Positions 9,480-18,739 of a stretch of DNA of 42,992 bases are shown one piece after another. Each line of letters starts with the position of its first letter. Positions within the stretch are counted from its first letter, which is position 1. Under the pieces are notes generated by a model. The model had not been told where the DNA came from and searched no databases. It was given only the letters and a program-made list of their open reading frames with translations. Source of the DNA: Myxococcota bacterium (GTDB lineage: Bacteria > Myxococcota_A > Polyangia > Polyangiales > Houyiibacteriaceae); assembly GCA_028284955.1 (NCBI GenBank), contig JANQQS010000045.1:1-42992 (forward strand), in the 5' to 3' direction. The position numbers were made by a program, and so were the translations under genes.

Positions 9480-11162
9480 CTAGCTTCGAAGGCGAGGTTT
9501 CCAGGGCGCTTGAATCAGCCAGCCGTTGTAGTTCGGAGCGGGGTCCGAAAACCCAGTCACGCGATCCACGCGAACAACCTCATTGGCGAGATGTTCATGA
9601 AGCGGAATCGTCGCACAATCGGCAAGCACCTGTTTTTGCACACGGGCATAGATGTCTTTGCGTTGTTTCGAATCGGTCGTTGACTGACCTTCGTCGAGCC
9701 ATTGGTCGACTCGCGCGTTTCGGTAACGCCATACGTTGCTTCCTCTTGGTGGCGTTTGGTTCGAATGCCAGTACAGGCTGAGCTCACCAGGCTCGTAGTC
9801 GATGCAGCCGTGGATGATACTTTGAGGTGTTCCGTCACGCCGAATCGCTTCAGCGGTGGCAAGATCGGGGGTCGGTCGAATCTCCATGCGGATGCCGACT
9901 TGCTTGAGGTAGTGCTGAATCAAGACCGCGTAGCGGCGCTCCCATTCTCGAACGGGTTCGTGCACAAACCGAAAATGCGTTCCATTTCGACGCCGATAAC
10001 CGTCGCCTGCGCGACGCCAGCCGGCGGATTCGAGCAGAGCGGCGGCTTTTCGAGGGTCGTAAGGGTAGCTCGGAACGTTTGCGCAATGCGCCCAGTGGTT
10101 GCTGCCGATGATGGAGCGGGCCGGCGATGCGCTACCCATGACCGCGCGCACCAACGCCGGGCGATCAAGAGCGTGTGCGATTGCTTTGCGAACCGAAGCG
10201 TCGCGAAACAGCGGGTCGTCGTTGTTCAGCGCAAACTGCTGCACGTAGGGAGTGGACAGGACGTATACCTTTGAGCCTGAAACCTTCGCGTACTGGGCGC
10301 TCTTTTGTTGCTCTTCTTCCCACAACACCGCGTCCAGGTCGCCCGCTTGGTAAGCCGCGAGGCGGGCTTCGGCGTCGGGAATATGTCGGACTACGATGCG
10401 TTTCAGCGCCGGCTTGCCTTCGAAGTAGTCGCTGTTGCGCACCATAGAAATATGGCTGCCCGCGATATGTTCTTCGAACTTAAACGGTCCGCTTCCGATC
10501 GGTTGTCGATTGAAGCGGTTGTGTACCGGGTCCTTTCCTTGGAGCAGATGCTTTGGCGCAATGGTCACTTTGCTGGCCAAATCGGCCGCGAAGGATGCGC
10601 GGGGTTCTGCCAATACAAAACGAACGCGATGATTCGACAGCGCGCGTACGCGAACCGCGTGTCCACCAAAGTGCAAGATACTCGCGTGATGAAACTTGGT
10701 GGCAGGGCGAAGCAGGGTCTGAATCGTGAACACGACATCGTGCGCGGTCAGCAGGCGGCCGTCGTGCCACGTTGCATCTTTTCTGAGTTCGACGACGTAT
10801 TCCCGACCATCATCGCTCACATCGAGCCGAGTCGCGAGCACGGGCTCGAGCTCGTGTCTGCGGTCCATTCGCCAGAGCGGACTAAACATAAGAAAGATGA
10901 CCCGCGCGATGCGCGGATGGAACGGGCTGTACACTGGCTGTAGTGCCCTTCCGGTACCGCAGACGAGCGTTTCTCTGCGCAAGTGGCGACCCTCGCGCGG
11001 CTCGCAGGTGCAACCCAGTGCGCCGGATAACGCGAACAATCCACCTGCGCCACCTTTGAGGAGGGTCTGCACAAATCTGCGCCGTTCTTCGAGCGGCATT
11101 CGGCTGAGCTCTTCTTGGAGTCGCTGGTAGATCTGAGCTTCCTGGTCGTAGAACATGCGCAT
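9480..11162 (-). CDS. Extracellular solute-binding protein, family 5
   Basis: 560 aa, the usual size for SBP_bac_5 proteins. It shows the family order: LEPVLATRLDVSDDGREYVVELRKDATWHDG, then LTAHDVVFTIQTLL, IGSGPFKF and VRKAIAHALDR. The N-terminus has a Tat-like motif (ERRRFVQ), a hydrophobic stretch and a cysteine in SGALGC, suggesting a Tat-exported lipoprotein, although the lipobox is imperfect. The 26-residue region before the arginines is long. The ATG at 11162 has a strong SD (AGGAG) that overlaps the trehalase stop codon, TAGGAG. It delivers substrate to the two downstream permeases. With a trehalase upstream, a sugar ligand is as plausible as a peptide, but this is inference. Confidence 0.92.
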   Translation of the reverse strand: MRMFYDQEAQIYQRLQEELSRMPLEERRRFVQTLLKGGAGGLFALSGALGCTCEPREGRHLRRETLVCGTGRALQPVYSPFHPRIARVIFLMFSPLWRMDRRHELEPVLATRLDVSDDGREYVVELRKDATWHDGRLLTAHDVVFTIQTLLRPATKFHHASILHFGGHAVRVRALSNHRVRFVLAEPRASFAADLASKVTIAPKHLLQGKDPVHNRFNRQPIGSGPFKFEEHIAGSHISMVRNSDYFEGKPALKRIVVRHIPDAEARLAAYQAGDLDAVLWEEEQQKSAQYAKVSGSKVYVLSTPYVQQFALNNDDPLFRDASVRKAIAHALDRPALVRAVMGSASPARSIIGSNHWAHCANVPSYPYDPRKAAALLESAGWRRAGDGYRRRNGTHFRFVHEPVREWERRYAVLIQHYLKQVGIRMEIRPTPDLATAEAIRRDGTPQSIIHGCIDYEPGELSLYWHSNQTPPRGSNVWRYRNARVDQWLDEGQSTTDSKQRKDIYARVQKQVLADCATIPLHEHLANEVVRVDRVTGFSDPAPNYNGWLIQAPWKPRLRS

Positions 11163-11172
11163 GTTGCGTCTC

Positions 11173-12678
11173 CTATGGCTTGTGATCCGTCTCTGATTGG
11201 AGCGACTCTTTTCCTTGTTTGGAGAGCTCGGCGTACAGCGTCAGCGCCGCGGCGTTGGTCCATCCGAAGCCAATATCCTTCGAGCTGTACGGGATTCGTG
11301 TTCCCGCCTCGATACCGGACTCGGCTCGTTCGACGTCGTATTTCTCGACGAGCGTGCCGTGCTCGACGAACTCGTCGAACACCATTCGGAGGAACTTCAA
11401 GCTGATGCGTTCGGCTTCATCGTCATAGCCATATCGACGGAGCCCGTCGACGGCTAGCATATGGAGGTTGGCCCACCCGTAGGGAGCATCCCATGCGTCG
11501 CCGGTCTCTTTGGTGCTGGCACGAAGCCCGCCCTTGCGCTCGAACACTGCGAGTTGTTCGACGACGCGTTTCGCTTGCTCGGTAGACGCGATCCCTGCCC
11601 AGAGGGGCCAAAACGTTGTCGCGAACGGGTAGGGGTGACGGTTCTCTTGGACAATATCGTAGTCAACGTAGAGCCCGGCTTGGTCGTCCCAGAGGAGCTC
11701 ATTGATTTTTGTTTTGCGCGCGTCGGCTTTCTCCTGCCACTCCGAGGCCTCACTGAGCTCGCCGAGTTCGGAGAGGATCTCATGCATGTCGGACTCCATG
11801 ACGTAGAGAAGTGTGTTCAAGCACACTGGATTGTAGTTTTCGATGCCCGATTCTTCAGAGCCGAATCGCCCCGAGGGATCGAAGCCGGATTCGTGCTGCG
11901 CTCGATAGCGAGATAGTCCCGTGGGCGTCTGGTGTCGCTCGGAAGTCCAAAACCCGTGTTGCGTGCGAATCGCGTCGAGAGTCGATCGAAGCCATCGTTC
12001 ATCCTCGGTCTTTTCAAAGACGCCAAGCACCATGCGCGTAAGAAAAGGCGGGTGCGGTTGGGAGAGATAGTAGGTGCGGTTGGCGTTCAGAACCGTTCCG
12101 TAGTGCTTGATCTGGTAGATGAGATTCCCGGTGATCTCCCGGGCGAGTCGGACGTGGGTGAGCCAATCTGTGCTTAGCAATCCGCGAGCGATGAAGTAGC
12201 TGTCCCAACCATACATTTCGTGAACGTGGCCGTTCGGCACCACGTAGGGAAACGGCAAGAAAAGCAGTCCGTGCTCGGTCACGCGGGTGGGGTCTTCAGG
12301 AAGTACCCGGAGGTCGATGAAGGCGGATTCCGCGCCGGGAAATCGTTCGTCGAGCAAGTGCTGAACCGCGGCTTCCTGCTCGCTTTGGGCGATGTAGAGA
12401 AGCGAAGCGTCGCGGGCTTTGAATTTCGGATCCGGCGCGGCCATGGGCAGATCACCCACATCGCGACGTAGGTCGGTCCAGCCTTGGTCAATGTAGTCGA
12501 GCAGGCCCTTCCAGGTTGGTGGGAATGTTTTTTCGGCCTTCCGAGACTCCTTTTTTTCTGGCGCGGTGGAGGCGGGAGGCGGGGCGCTGCCGCACGAGGA
12601 AAGAAGCAGGCTGGCCGCGATGATGATGCGCGACTGCGCGAATCTTGGGTGGTGGATGTTTTTTGTCGGGTGGAACAC
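11173..12678 (-). CDS. Lipoprotein trehalase, GH37
   Basis: 501 aa. Trehalase hydrolyses alpha,alpha-trehalose to two glucose molecules. Both family signatures are visible: PNGHVHEMYGWDSYF (148-162) and DAWDAPYGWANLH (394-406). The likely catalytic acid is D267 in ESGFDPSGRFG and the base E445 in LVEKYD. Residues 18-29 form a lipoprotein signal ending in LLLSSC (C29), followed by a Pro/Ala/Lys-rich linker, so the enzyme should be anchored outside the cytoplasm. The start is GTG; no better codon lies before the signal peptide. It is the first gene of the operon, 10 bases ahead of the solute-binding protein gene, which suggests that hydrolysis or binding of an external sugar is linked to the transporter. 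It is divergent from gpsA. Confidence 0.93.
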   Translation of the reverse strand: MFHPTKNIHHPRFAQSRIIIAASLLLSSCGSAPPPASTAPEKKESRKAEKTFPPTWKGLLDYIDQGWTDLRRDVGDLPMAAPDPKFKARDASLLYIAQSEQEAAVQHLLDERFPGAESAFIDLRVLPEDPTRVTEHGLLFLPFPYVVPNGHVHEMYGWDSYFIARGLLSTDWLTHVRLAREITGNLIYQIKHYGTVLNANRTYYLSQPHPPFLTRMVLGVFEKTEDERWLRSTLDAIRTQHGFWTSERHQTPTGLSRYRAQHESGFDPSGRFGSEESGIENYNPVCLNTLLYVMESDMHEILSELGELSEASEWQEKADARKTKINELLWDDQAGLYVDYDIVQENRHPYPFATTFWPLWAGIASTEQAKRVVEQLAVFERKGGLRASTKETGDAWDAPYGWANLHMLAVDGLRRYGYDDEAERISLKFLRMVFDEFVEHGTLVEKYDVERAESGIEAGTRIPYSSKDIGFGWTNAAALTLYAELSKQGKESLQSETDHKP

Positions 12679-12766
12679 TACCCGCCTGGCATAGCGGGAA
12701 GGCGAATGCCGCGCAAAGCTGGCATCCCGTGTTTTCCTCGCCGCAAATGTGATCTAGAGTAACCCC

Positions 12767-13768
12767 GTGGCGTCAGAAAAGACGGCAGTGTTGGGAGCAG
12801 GGTCGTGGGGCACGGCGCTTGCCAAGTTGCTTGCCGATCAAGGGCGCTCGACGCGGCTTTGGGCCCGCCGACCTGAGCTCGCTCAGGCAGTTCAAGAGCA
12901 ACGCTCGAACGATGCGTATTTGCCCGGGTTCGCGCTACCCGACACATTGGAAGTTACGAGCGATCTCAAGCGAGCGCTTGACGGCGCGAACTTCGTGCTT
13001 TCGGTGGTGCCGACTCATGGCACGAGAGAGGTGCTGAAACGAGCTGCACCGCTGCTTGCGGAGTCAGCAGCGGTGGTGAGCGCGACCAAGGGAATCGAAA
13101 ACGAGTCGCTTAAGCTCGTTTCAGAAATTTTTGAAGAATATATTCCGGCTTCGCGGCTGGCGTTTCTTGGGGGCCCAAGCTTTGCGCGAGAAGTCGCGCA
13201 GGGCGTTCCCACCGCGGTCTCCGTCGCGGGCGTTGATCCTGACGTCGTCGCGACGGTGCAACGAGCGCTGACCACCGATCGATTTCGCGTGTATGCGACC
13301 GAGGACGTGGTGGGGGTTGAGCTTGGTGGCGCTCTCAAAAACGTGATCGCGATCGCCGCGGGCATTGCCGATGGTCTCGGTTTTGGCCACAACACGCGAG
13401 CCGGATTGATCACCCGCGGGCTCGCTGAAATCTCTCGTCTCGCGATTCATTTGGGGGCAAATCCGCTTACATTGGCGGGGCTCAGCGGGATGGGGGATTT
13501 GGTGTTAACGTGCACTGGGGACCTATCGCGCAATCGCACGGTGGGCCTTCAGCTCGGTCAAGGTAAATCGATCGAGGACATCTTAGACGGCATGCGGATG
13601 GTGGCAGAAGGCGTGCGCACGACCAAAAGCGCGCATACTCTCGCGGGACATCGAGGTGTGGAGATGCCGATTACAGCTGAGGTCTATCGAGTGCTCTACG
13701 AAGGAAAATCGGCGCACGACGCGGTGGTTGATTTGATGACGCGGCCAATGAGGCGAGAGCGCGAGTAG
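12767..13768 (+). CDS. gpsA: NAD(P)-dependent glycerol-3-phosphate dehydrogenase
   Basis: 333 aa, full length. It reduces dihydroxyacetone phosphate to sn-glycerol 3-phosphate, the backbone for phospholipid synthesis, in the cytoplasm. The Rossmann motif VLGAGSWGTALA is at 8-19, the GGPSFAREV signature at 135-143, and the catalytic lysine in GALKNVIAIAAG is K191. GLSGMGDLVLTCTG and SRNRTVG near 238-260 are typical of the C-terminal domain. The start is GTG at 12767. The histidine kinase gene begins 19 bases downstream, so they may be co-transcribed, but no functional link is apparent. Confidence 0.97.
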   Translation: MASEKTAVLGAGSWGTALAKLLADQGRSTRLWARRPELAQAVQEQRSNDAYLPGFALPDTLEVTSDLKRALDGANFVLSVVPTHGTREVLKRAAPLLAESAAVVSATKGIENESLKLVSEIFEEYIPASRLAFLGGPSFAREVAQGVPTAVSVAGVDPDVVATVQRALTTDRFRVYATEDVVGVELGGALKNVIAIAAGIADGLGFGHNTRAGLITRGLAEISRLAIHLGANPLTLAGLSGMGDLVLTCTGDLSRNRTVGLQLGQGKSIEDILDGMRMVAEGVRTTKSAHTLAGHRGVEMPITAEVYRVLYEGKSAHDAVVDLMTRPMRRERE

Positions 13769-13787
13769 TCGCGCGAGCTTTTGCGCG

Positions 13788-15407
13788 ATGCGGTCGCCCG
13801 TTCGCACTCGGCTTCTCTATTTGCTGCTGGTTCCGCTGGTCACCGTCGCGGCTGGCATCGTCGGGTACTATTTGTGGACCCGTGCAGCCCAGTTCGCTCG
13901 CCTCGGCGAGGAGACGATCGCTGAGTCAACGCTTCTCATCGTTCGTGAGAAGGTGGACATCATCGAGCAGTACGTCATTCAAGCCGACAATCACGTATTC
14001 GGGCTGGCTCGCGTCAATGACCCTGATGCGATTTCTCGATGGTTGCCCACTGCTGCCGAGGTGACGCCGAGCGTTCGAGCGTTTTTGATGCTCGATGAAA
14101 ACGGTTTGGTCGCGAGCTACGTCTACCGAGGAGGCACCGCAGGGAAACGGAAGTTTTATAAAATCTTCATGGAGCGAGTTGTTCCCGATTTGCAGCTTGA
14201 GCGACAACGAGCAGGCCGCTTGACGCATTTGCATCGCTCCTACGCGGGAAAGAACTATCTCATTTCCTACCGCGTTCGTCGATACAAGGGGCGGCGCTAC
14301 TATCTGGTCGCTCAACACGACACGAGTTACATCGTGCGCGAGCAATTTCCATCGCTATTCGCCACCGACGAAGCGAAACGTCAATACAACATCGTCGATG
14401 AAAACAATCATCGCGTATACGGCCCGAATCTCGCTACGGCTGGTGACTATCTATTTGGTCTAAGGTTCCCCACCACGCTTTATGGCTGGCGCCTACAAGT
14501 CGCACCCAAACAAGCGCCGCTCCTCGAAGCACAAGCGAGCTCTCGACGAACCGCCGAGGTGGTACTGATCGGAACTTCCTTTGGAATCATCCTGCTGGGA
14601 GTCGTATTTCTTATTTACGCGGCCAACGAAGAGCGAAGGCTAAATATGTTGAAAAGTGAATTCATCGCGAACGTTTCGCATGAGCTCAAAACGCCCCTCT
14701 CCGCGGTGAGAATGTTTGGCGAGCTACTGCTCACCAACCGCGTGGCGAGCGAAAAAAAGCGCAGAGACTACCTCGAAATTATTTGTCGAGAGACAGATCG
14801 TTTGACCAATCTTATCGAGAACGTGCTCGATTTTTCGGCGCTGGAGCGCGGCGAGCAGCGTTTCGATATGCGGCGAGGAGATTTGCAAGAGGTTGCGGTG
14901 CGCGCGGTAGAGACTGTCCGCTATCGAACGGAGCAAAAAGTACAGATTACGTGGGAGTTGGAAGGTGACGTAGAGCCGGTTTGGTTTGATGAGCAAGCTG
15001 TGCTGCTGGCCATGATGAATCTGCTCGACAACGCCGTGAAATACGGCGATGGAACCCCGATCCATCTTTTGCTTCGTCGCACGGAGCGCCACGTCGAGAT
15101 TCTGGTTCGCGATCGCGGCCCGGGAATACCCACCGAAGCGCGGAAACGCGTATTCGATCGTTTTTATCGTACAGGCAACCATCCCGAAGTACGCGGCTCC
15201 GGGATTGGCCTTGCGCTGGTGCGACAGATTGCGGAAGCGCACCGCGGGCGCGCCTGGGTGGAAGATGCTCACGGGGGAGGAACCATCGTCGCATTTTCGA
15301 TTCCCTTAGCCCCCCCTCGAAAATCAGAGTCGGCTGGAAAATCGAGCACGCAACCGATATCGTCTGCTCGTCATGAACGACGAGCGACAAACGATTCTTC
15401 TGGTTGA
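13788..15407 (+). CDS. Sensor histidine kinase with extracytoplasmic domain
   Basis: 539 aa. Membrane segments at about 8-30 and 256-278 enclose a 225-residue sensor region that I do not recognise; it contains MLDENGLVASYVYRG and may be a Cache/PAS-like fold. The cytoplasmic part begins directly after the second segment without a clear HAMP domain. It has the HisKA box FIANVSHELKTPLS (H298) and HATPase motifs: N box NLLDNAVKYG (411-420), G1 RDRGPGIP, and G2 GSGIGLALV (470-478). It should autophosphorylate and pass phosphate to the regulator encoded next. Its last 35 bases overlap that gene, which suggests translational coupling. The signal is unknown. Confidence 0.95.
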   Translation: MRSPVRTRLLYLLLVPLVTVAAGIVGYYLWTRAAQFARLGEETIAESTLLIVREKVDIIEQYVIQADNHVFGLARVNDPDAISRWLPTAAEVTPSVRAFLMLDENGLVASYVYRGGTAGKRKFYKIFMERVVPDLQLERQRAGRLTHLHRSYAGKNYLISYRVRRYKGRRYYLVAQHDTSYIVREQFPSLFATDEAKRQYNIVDENNHRVYGPNLATAGDYLFGLRFPTTLYGWRLQVAPKQAPLLEAQASSRRTAEVVLIGTSFGIILLGVVFLIYAANEERRLNMLKSEFIANVSHELKTPLSAVRMFGELLLTNRVASEKKRRDYLEIICRETDRLTNLIENVLDFSALERGEQRFDMRRGDLQEVAVRAVETVRYRTEQKVQITWELEGDVEPVWFDEQAVLLAMMNLLDNAVKYGDGTPIHLLLRRTERHVEILVRDRGPGIPTEARKRVFDRFYRTGNHPEVRGSGIGLALVRQIAEAHRGRAWVEDAHGGGTIVAFSIPLAPPRKSESAGKSSTQPISSARHERRATNDSSG

Positions 15408-16071
15408 AGACGATCCTTCGTTGGCGCTCGGCCTTGTAGATTCCCTTGAGTTCGAGGGTTTTTGCGTCGTTCATGCGAAGACTGGGGAAGAAGCTATTCG
15501 CCTCGCAGCCGAACAGACGCCCAACTGCATGATTCTCGACGTGATGCTGCCGGATTTGAATGGCTACCAAGTGTGCCAGAGGGTGCGCGAGACAAATCGA
15601 GACGTTGCGATACTCATGCTGACTGCGCGAAGCCAAGAAGCAGACAAAATCCGAGGGCTCGATGTTGGCGCGGACGATTATGTGACCAAGCCGTTTTCGG
15701 TGGGCGAGCTGGTGGCGCGGATTCGCGCGCTCTTGAGGCGGGCCTCCCGGTCAGATCGCCGTGAAGTGCAACAACCGTTTCAGATTGGCGAGATAGAGAT
15801 CGATCCGATTGGCCAAACGATGAAACGCGGCAGCGCAACTGAGCGGCTTTCGTTTTACGAGGTCGAGCTGCTCAAGCTGCTTTATGAGCACGTAGGGCAG
15901 CCTGTTTCGCGTGACGACATGCTCGACCGAATCTGGGGTCTTGAATCGACGCCGTCGAATCGCAGCGTCGACAACTTCATCGTGAAACTGAGAAAACGTA
16001 TCGAACCTACTCCCGACAAACCGCAGCACATCCTTACCGTGTACGGGATTGGGTACAAGCTGGTGGTCTAG
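15373..16071 (+). CDS. OmpR/PhoB-type response regulator
   Basis: 232 aa. The receiver domain has the acidic pocket E12-D13-D14, phospho-acceptor D56 (MILDVMLPDLNGY), T84 and K106 (YVTKPF). The C-terminal half, about 135-230, is a winged-helix DNA-binding domain with FYEVELLKLLYEH, VSRDDMLDRIWG and the ending HILTVYGIGYKLV. It is a transcription factor activated by the sensor kinase encoded immediately upstream, with overlapping reading frames. Target genes cannot be inferred, although gpsA, the small membrane protein and the flanking genes are candidates for co-regulation. Confidence 0.96.
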   Translation: MNDERQTILLVEDDPSLALGLVDSLEFEGFCVVHAKTGEEAIRLAAEQTPNCMILDVMLPDLNGYQVCQRVRETNRDVAILMLTARSQEADKIRGLDVGADDYVTKPFSVGELVARIRALLRRASRSDRREVQQPFQIGEIEIDPIGQTMKRGSATERLSFYEVELLKLLYEHVGQPVSRDDMLDRIWGLESTPSNRSVDNFIVKLRKRIEPTPDKPQHILTVYGIGYKLVV

Positions 16072-16113
16072 TGGCGCAAGCTTCGCTCAACACAAGTCGG
16101 ACGCGGCACTAGC

Positions 16114-16308
16114 ATGGGCACCGGCACGGTTACGCTGCTCTGGTATTTCGTCTGCGGCGCGTTTTTCTTCCTCACGGTCGGCATCGCTTTTCTGCTCTAT
16201 GGGATCGGCGCGCGCCGCAAGAGACGAGAGGCCGCGGCGCGTCTTCATCGTCGGATCGAGGGCGCAAAGGCGCCGTCCGAGTTCATGGAAAACGATGATC
16301 GACAGTAG
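16114..16308 (+). CDS. Small single-pass membrane protein
   Basis: 64 aa: a hydrophobic segment at about 7-30 (LLWYFVCGAFFFLTVGIAFLLYG) is followed by a very basic tail (ARRKRREAAARLHRRIEG), predicting an N-out, C-in orientation. The gene starts 43 bases after the response regulator and ends 26 bases inside the 3' end of the convergent TPR gene. No strong SD is visible. The membrane segment and positive tail argue for a real gene, but its function is unknown. Confidence 0.5.
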   Translation: MGTGTVTLLWYFVCGAFFFLTVGIAFLLYGIGARRKRREAAARLHRRIEGAKAPSEFMENDDRQ

Positions 16309-17074
16309 CCAGCACGAGTCCTGGCGCGGGGGAAAGCGAGACGGTCGTATTGCGCTCGCGTTTTTTCAACCGGTCCACGATGAGCCACGTAACGCCTGCG
16401 ATGAAGAGCGCGCCCGAGGTCGCGAGTGTACCGTTTGCTGTGCGAAATAGCCGGACGGCGCGCGATTGCAGTGACGAGGCCTCTTGAAACGAAGGTTCAT
16501 CCACTGCGTCGTTGTGCAGCGACTGCGCGCGAAGCGCGAGGCCCAAGCCGGTCGCGGCGGCAGCAGCGCTTACCGATGCGATAATCCATGGCGCGATTGA
16601 ATACTTTTTTTGCCCAGGCTCCTCAGAACCTTCTGGTAGTGGGCGCGGGCCTCCATTGCGTTGATTTTCTCGAAGCACACGAAGGGCCTCTTGTTCTTCC
16701 ATGTTTTTTCGAAGCACCGCGATCCGCTTTTTGATCGCGACGCGATCCGCAGCGTCCGGTTCTTCCTGCAGAAATCGCTCGTAGGCGTCGATTGCTTTGG
16801 TCCAAGTTCCGCTATTTTCATAGGCGCGGGCGAGATTGTAGAGAAGCACCGGCTGAGGATCGAGTTCGTATGCGCGTTCGAGCAATGCCGCTGCTTGCTC
16901 GAATTCTCCTCGCTTGTAGTGCTCTGCGCTTTGCTTAAAAAGGTCGTCTCCGCGCTGCGCGTGACATCGCCCGATAGGCTGTGCGGCGAGCCCCAGAAAA
17001 AGCACGAGGGCGGCCGAAGCGCGCCGGGACAGCGCCGGTCGCAGCCTACTGAAGTAGTGAAAAGTAAAATCCAT
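16283..17074 (-). CDS. Secreted/periplasmic TPR protein with C-terminal membrane segments
   Basis: 264 aa from the ATG at 17074. This start puts a signal peptide first, with a hydrophobic core SAALVLFLGLA and likely cleavage after GRCHA; further upstream codons would spoil it. TPR-like helices follow: AEHYKRGEFEQAAALLERAYELDP, VLLYNLARAYENSGTWTKAIDAYERFLQEEP, then a basic coiled segment. Two hydrophobic segments near the end (APWIIASVSAAAAATGLGLAL and ALFIAGVTWLIV) suggest membrane attachment. This layout is common in myxobacterial proteins encoded near Ser/Thr kinases. The start lies 29 bases inside the upstream lipoprotein gene, so translation is probably coupled. Confidence 0.8.
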   Translation of the reverse strand: MDFTFHYFSRLRPALSRRASAALVLFLGLAAQPIGRCHAQRGDDLFKQSAEHYKRGEFEQAAALLERAYELDPQPVLLYNLARAYENSGTWTKAIDAYERFLQEEPDAADRVAIKKRIAVLRKNMEEQEALRVLRENQRNGGPRPLPEGSEEPGQKKYSIAPWIIASVSAAAAATGLGLALRAQSLHNDAVDEPSFQEASSLQSRAVRLFRTANGTLATSGALFIAGVTWLIVDRLKKRERNTTVSLSPAPGLVLATVDHRFP

Positions 17075-18710
17075 CGTTGCCGCCCAAGCTACCCACAAAC
17101 TCTTCCCCAACCTCGATGCCGCCCGTGAATAGGCCTCCGACATGGACGACGTTTGTTTCATCGATGGCGAGCGCATACGCAGCGCCGCCCGACGACTTCA
17201 TCACATGAGCCCACCGCGGGGTCCAGTCGCGATCGTACGCGACGGTCATCAAATCGCGACGGCCCTCCGCGTCTATCGCGCCGAGGCCAATATCGATCAC
17301 GCCCCGAAATTCGGCCGCGACATAGGGCGCGCCCGCGGAGTCGAGGGTGATCGTGCGCAGGATTTCTTCGTCCGCGCCACCTACCTGTGCGACCGAACTC
17401 AGTGCTCCCGACGAGTCGATTTGAAGCAGCAAATGGTCGAACTGGCCCACGCTCGTGTAGGCCGTGCTGTCCAAAGTCGCGCGACCTTCGAATCGCCCGA
17501 TGGCGAAGCTCTCCCCATCCTCTGCGATCGCGACATCCGTCAGAACGTCGCCCATCTCTCCTCCCAGACTGAACGACCAACGATGGGAACCATCTGAGCC
17601 ATCAAGCCCTGCAATGAACGCGTCGGTGCTGCCGGTGGATGTGAGCATTTGGTCATCAAATGCAATCGTATCTCCAAACCGACCTCCAATGATCAGATCT
17701 CCGTTGGCGTTCGCATCAATGGCAAAGCCCTCCTGGAACCCTGCATCCCCAAACCGGCGCGACCAACGGTGCATGCCCTCGGAGTCATAACTGGCAACGA
17801 ACACATCCGAGCTCCCCGCGGACATTCGCGCGCCCCCGCCGAAGTTTGCGTTTCCTTCGAATCGACCGATCACGTAGACGTTGTTGCTCGCGTCGGTAGC
17901 GACCGACAGCGCGCGGTCCAAACCTTGGTCGCCGGCCCGAACGCTCCATCGGTGTTCGCCTCCCGAGGAATAGCTTGCCACGAACACATCCGTGCTGTTG
18001 TTGGCTGAGGCCGCGACTCCGCCGCCGAAATCGACCATTCCGCGGAACTCGCCGACCGTGTAGATATTGTCTGCGTCGTCGATGGCTATGTCGTACACAA
18101 TGTCCGCCTCGGCGGCTCCGATGACTTTGAGCCAGATGAGTTCGTCGTTGCTGTACCGCGCGATGAAGATATCTCGGTCGCCGGCCGCCGCGACGGTTTC
18201 TCGTTCAAACATGACCTCTCGTTGAAACGAGCCCACGAGGTAACGCGCGTCCCCGATTGCGATTCCGCGGACTTCGTCGGCGCCTGCGCCTCCCACGCGG
18301 AGAAACGAACGAAAGCTTGGGATGCATTGATTGTCGCGACACTGAGCGCCGACGGGGCAGGACGAGCAGCCGCCGCTGGTGGATCCATCTCCGGATGAAT
18401 CCGCGTTGCCACCGTCTCCGGTGCTACTGAGCCGGCAGCGACCGTCATCGCAGACCCAGGGAGCCTCGCAAGGGCATGTTTTTCCTTCGAGATTTAGGGA
18501 TGGAATCTTGCAGCTGGCGAGATGCAAGGGCGCCGCGGCGAGCAACGCACAAATTGTAATGTAGCCAACAGGGGAGCTCTGGGCGCTTGCGAGGCATCGA
18601 GCCAGAGCGCGCGCTTTAGATATTGCAAGACCGCTAACCAAGACGTTTCCAAGTCGATCCCCGCGGGCCGGGGTGGTGACATCCCACTTTGTGGCGGGAG
18701 ATGGCACCAA
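17046..18710 (-). CDS. SBBP-like beta-propeller repeat lipoprotein
   Basis: Up to 554 aa. A hydrophobic stretch ending in LHLASC looks like a lipoprotein signal, followed by two short Cys-rich knots (CPCEAPWVCDDGRC and CSSCPVGAQCRDNQC) separated by a Ser/Gly-rich linker. The rest is about eight repeats of roughly 50 residues with the pattern D-x-x-x-D-x-x-G-N-x-Y-x-x-G-x-F-x-G, then DVFVASY and HRWS, typical of SBBP-type propellers. It is probably an outer-surface or periplasmic binding scaffold. The start is uncertain: the longest frame begins with TTG (18710), and GTG at 18707 is also possible. Either gives an unusually long region before the signal. It is divergent from the kinase gene. 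Confidence 0.8.
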   Translation of the reverse strand: MVPSPATKWDVTTPARGDRLGNVLVSGLAISKARALARCLASAQSSPVGYITICALLAAAPLHLASCKIPSLNLEGKTCPCEAPWVCDDGRCRLSSTGDGGNADSSGDGSTSGGCSSCPVGAQCRDNQCIPSFRSFLRVGGAGADEVRGIAIGDARYLVGSFQREVMFERETVAAAGDRDIFIARYSNDELIWLKVIGAAEADIVYDIAIDDADNIYTVGEFRGMVDFGGGVAASANNSTDVFVASYSSGGEHRWSVRAGDQGLDRALSVATDASNNVYVIGRFEGNANFGGGARMSAGSSDVFVASYDSEGMHRWSRRFGDAGFQEGFAIDANANGDLIIGGRFGDTIAFDDQMLTSTGSTDAFIAGLDGSDGSHRWSFSLGGEMGDVLTDVAIAEDGESFAIGRFEGRATLDSTAYTSVGQFDHLLLQIDSSGALSSVAQVGGADEEILRTITLDSAGAPYVAAEFRGVIDIGLGAIDAEGRRDLMTVAYDRDWTPRWAHVMKSSGGAAYALAIDETNVVHVGGLFTGGIEVGEEFVGSLGGNDGFYFSLLQ

Positions 18711-18739
18711 GTCGCGGCGCGTGGCGCACCCGCTGCGAC

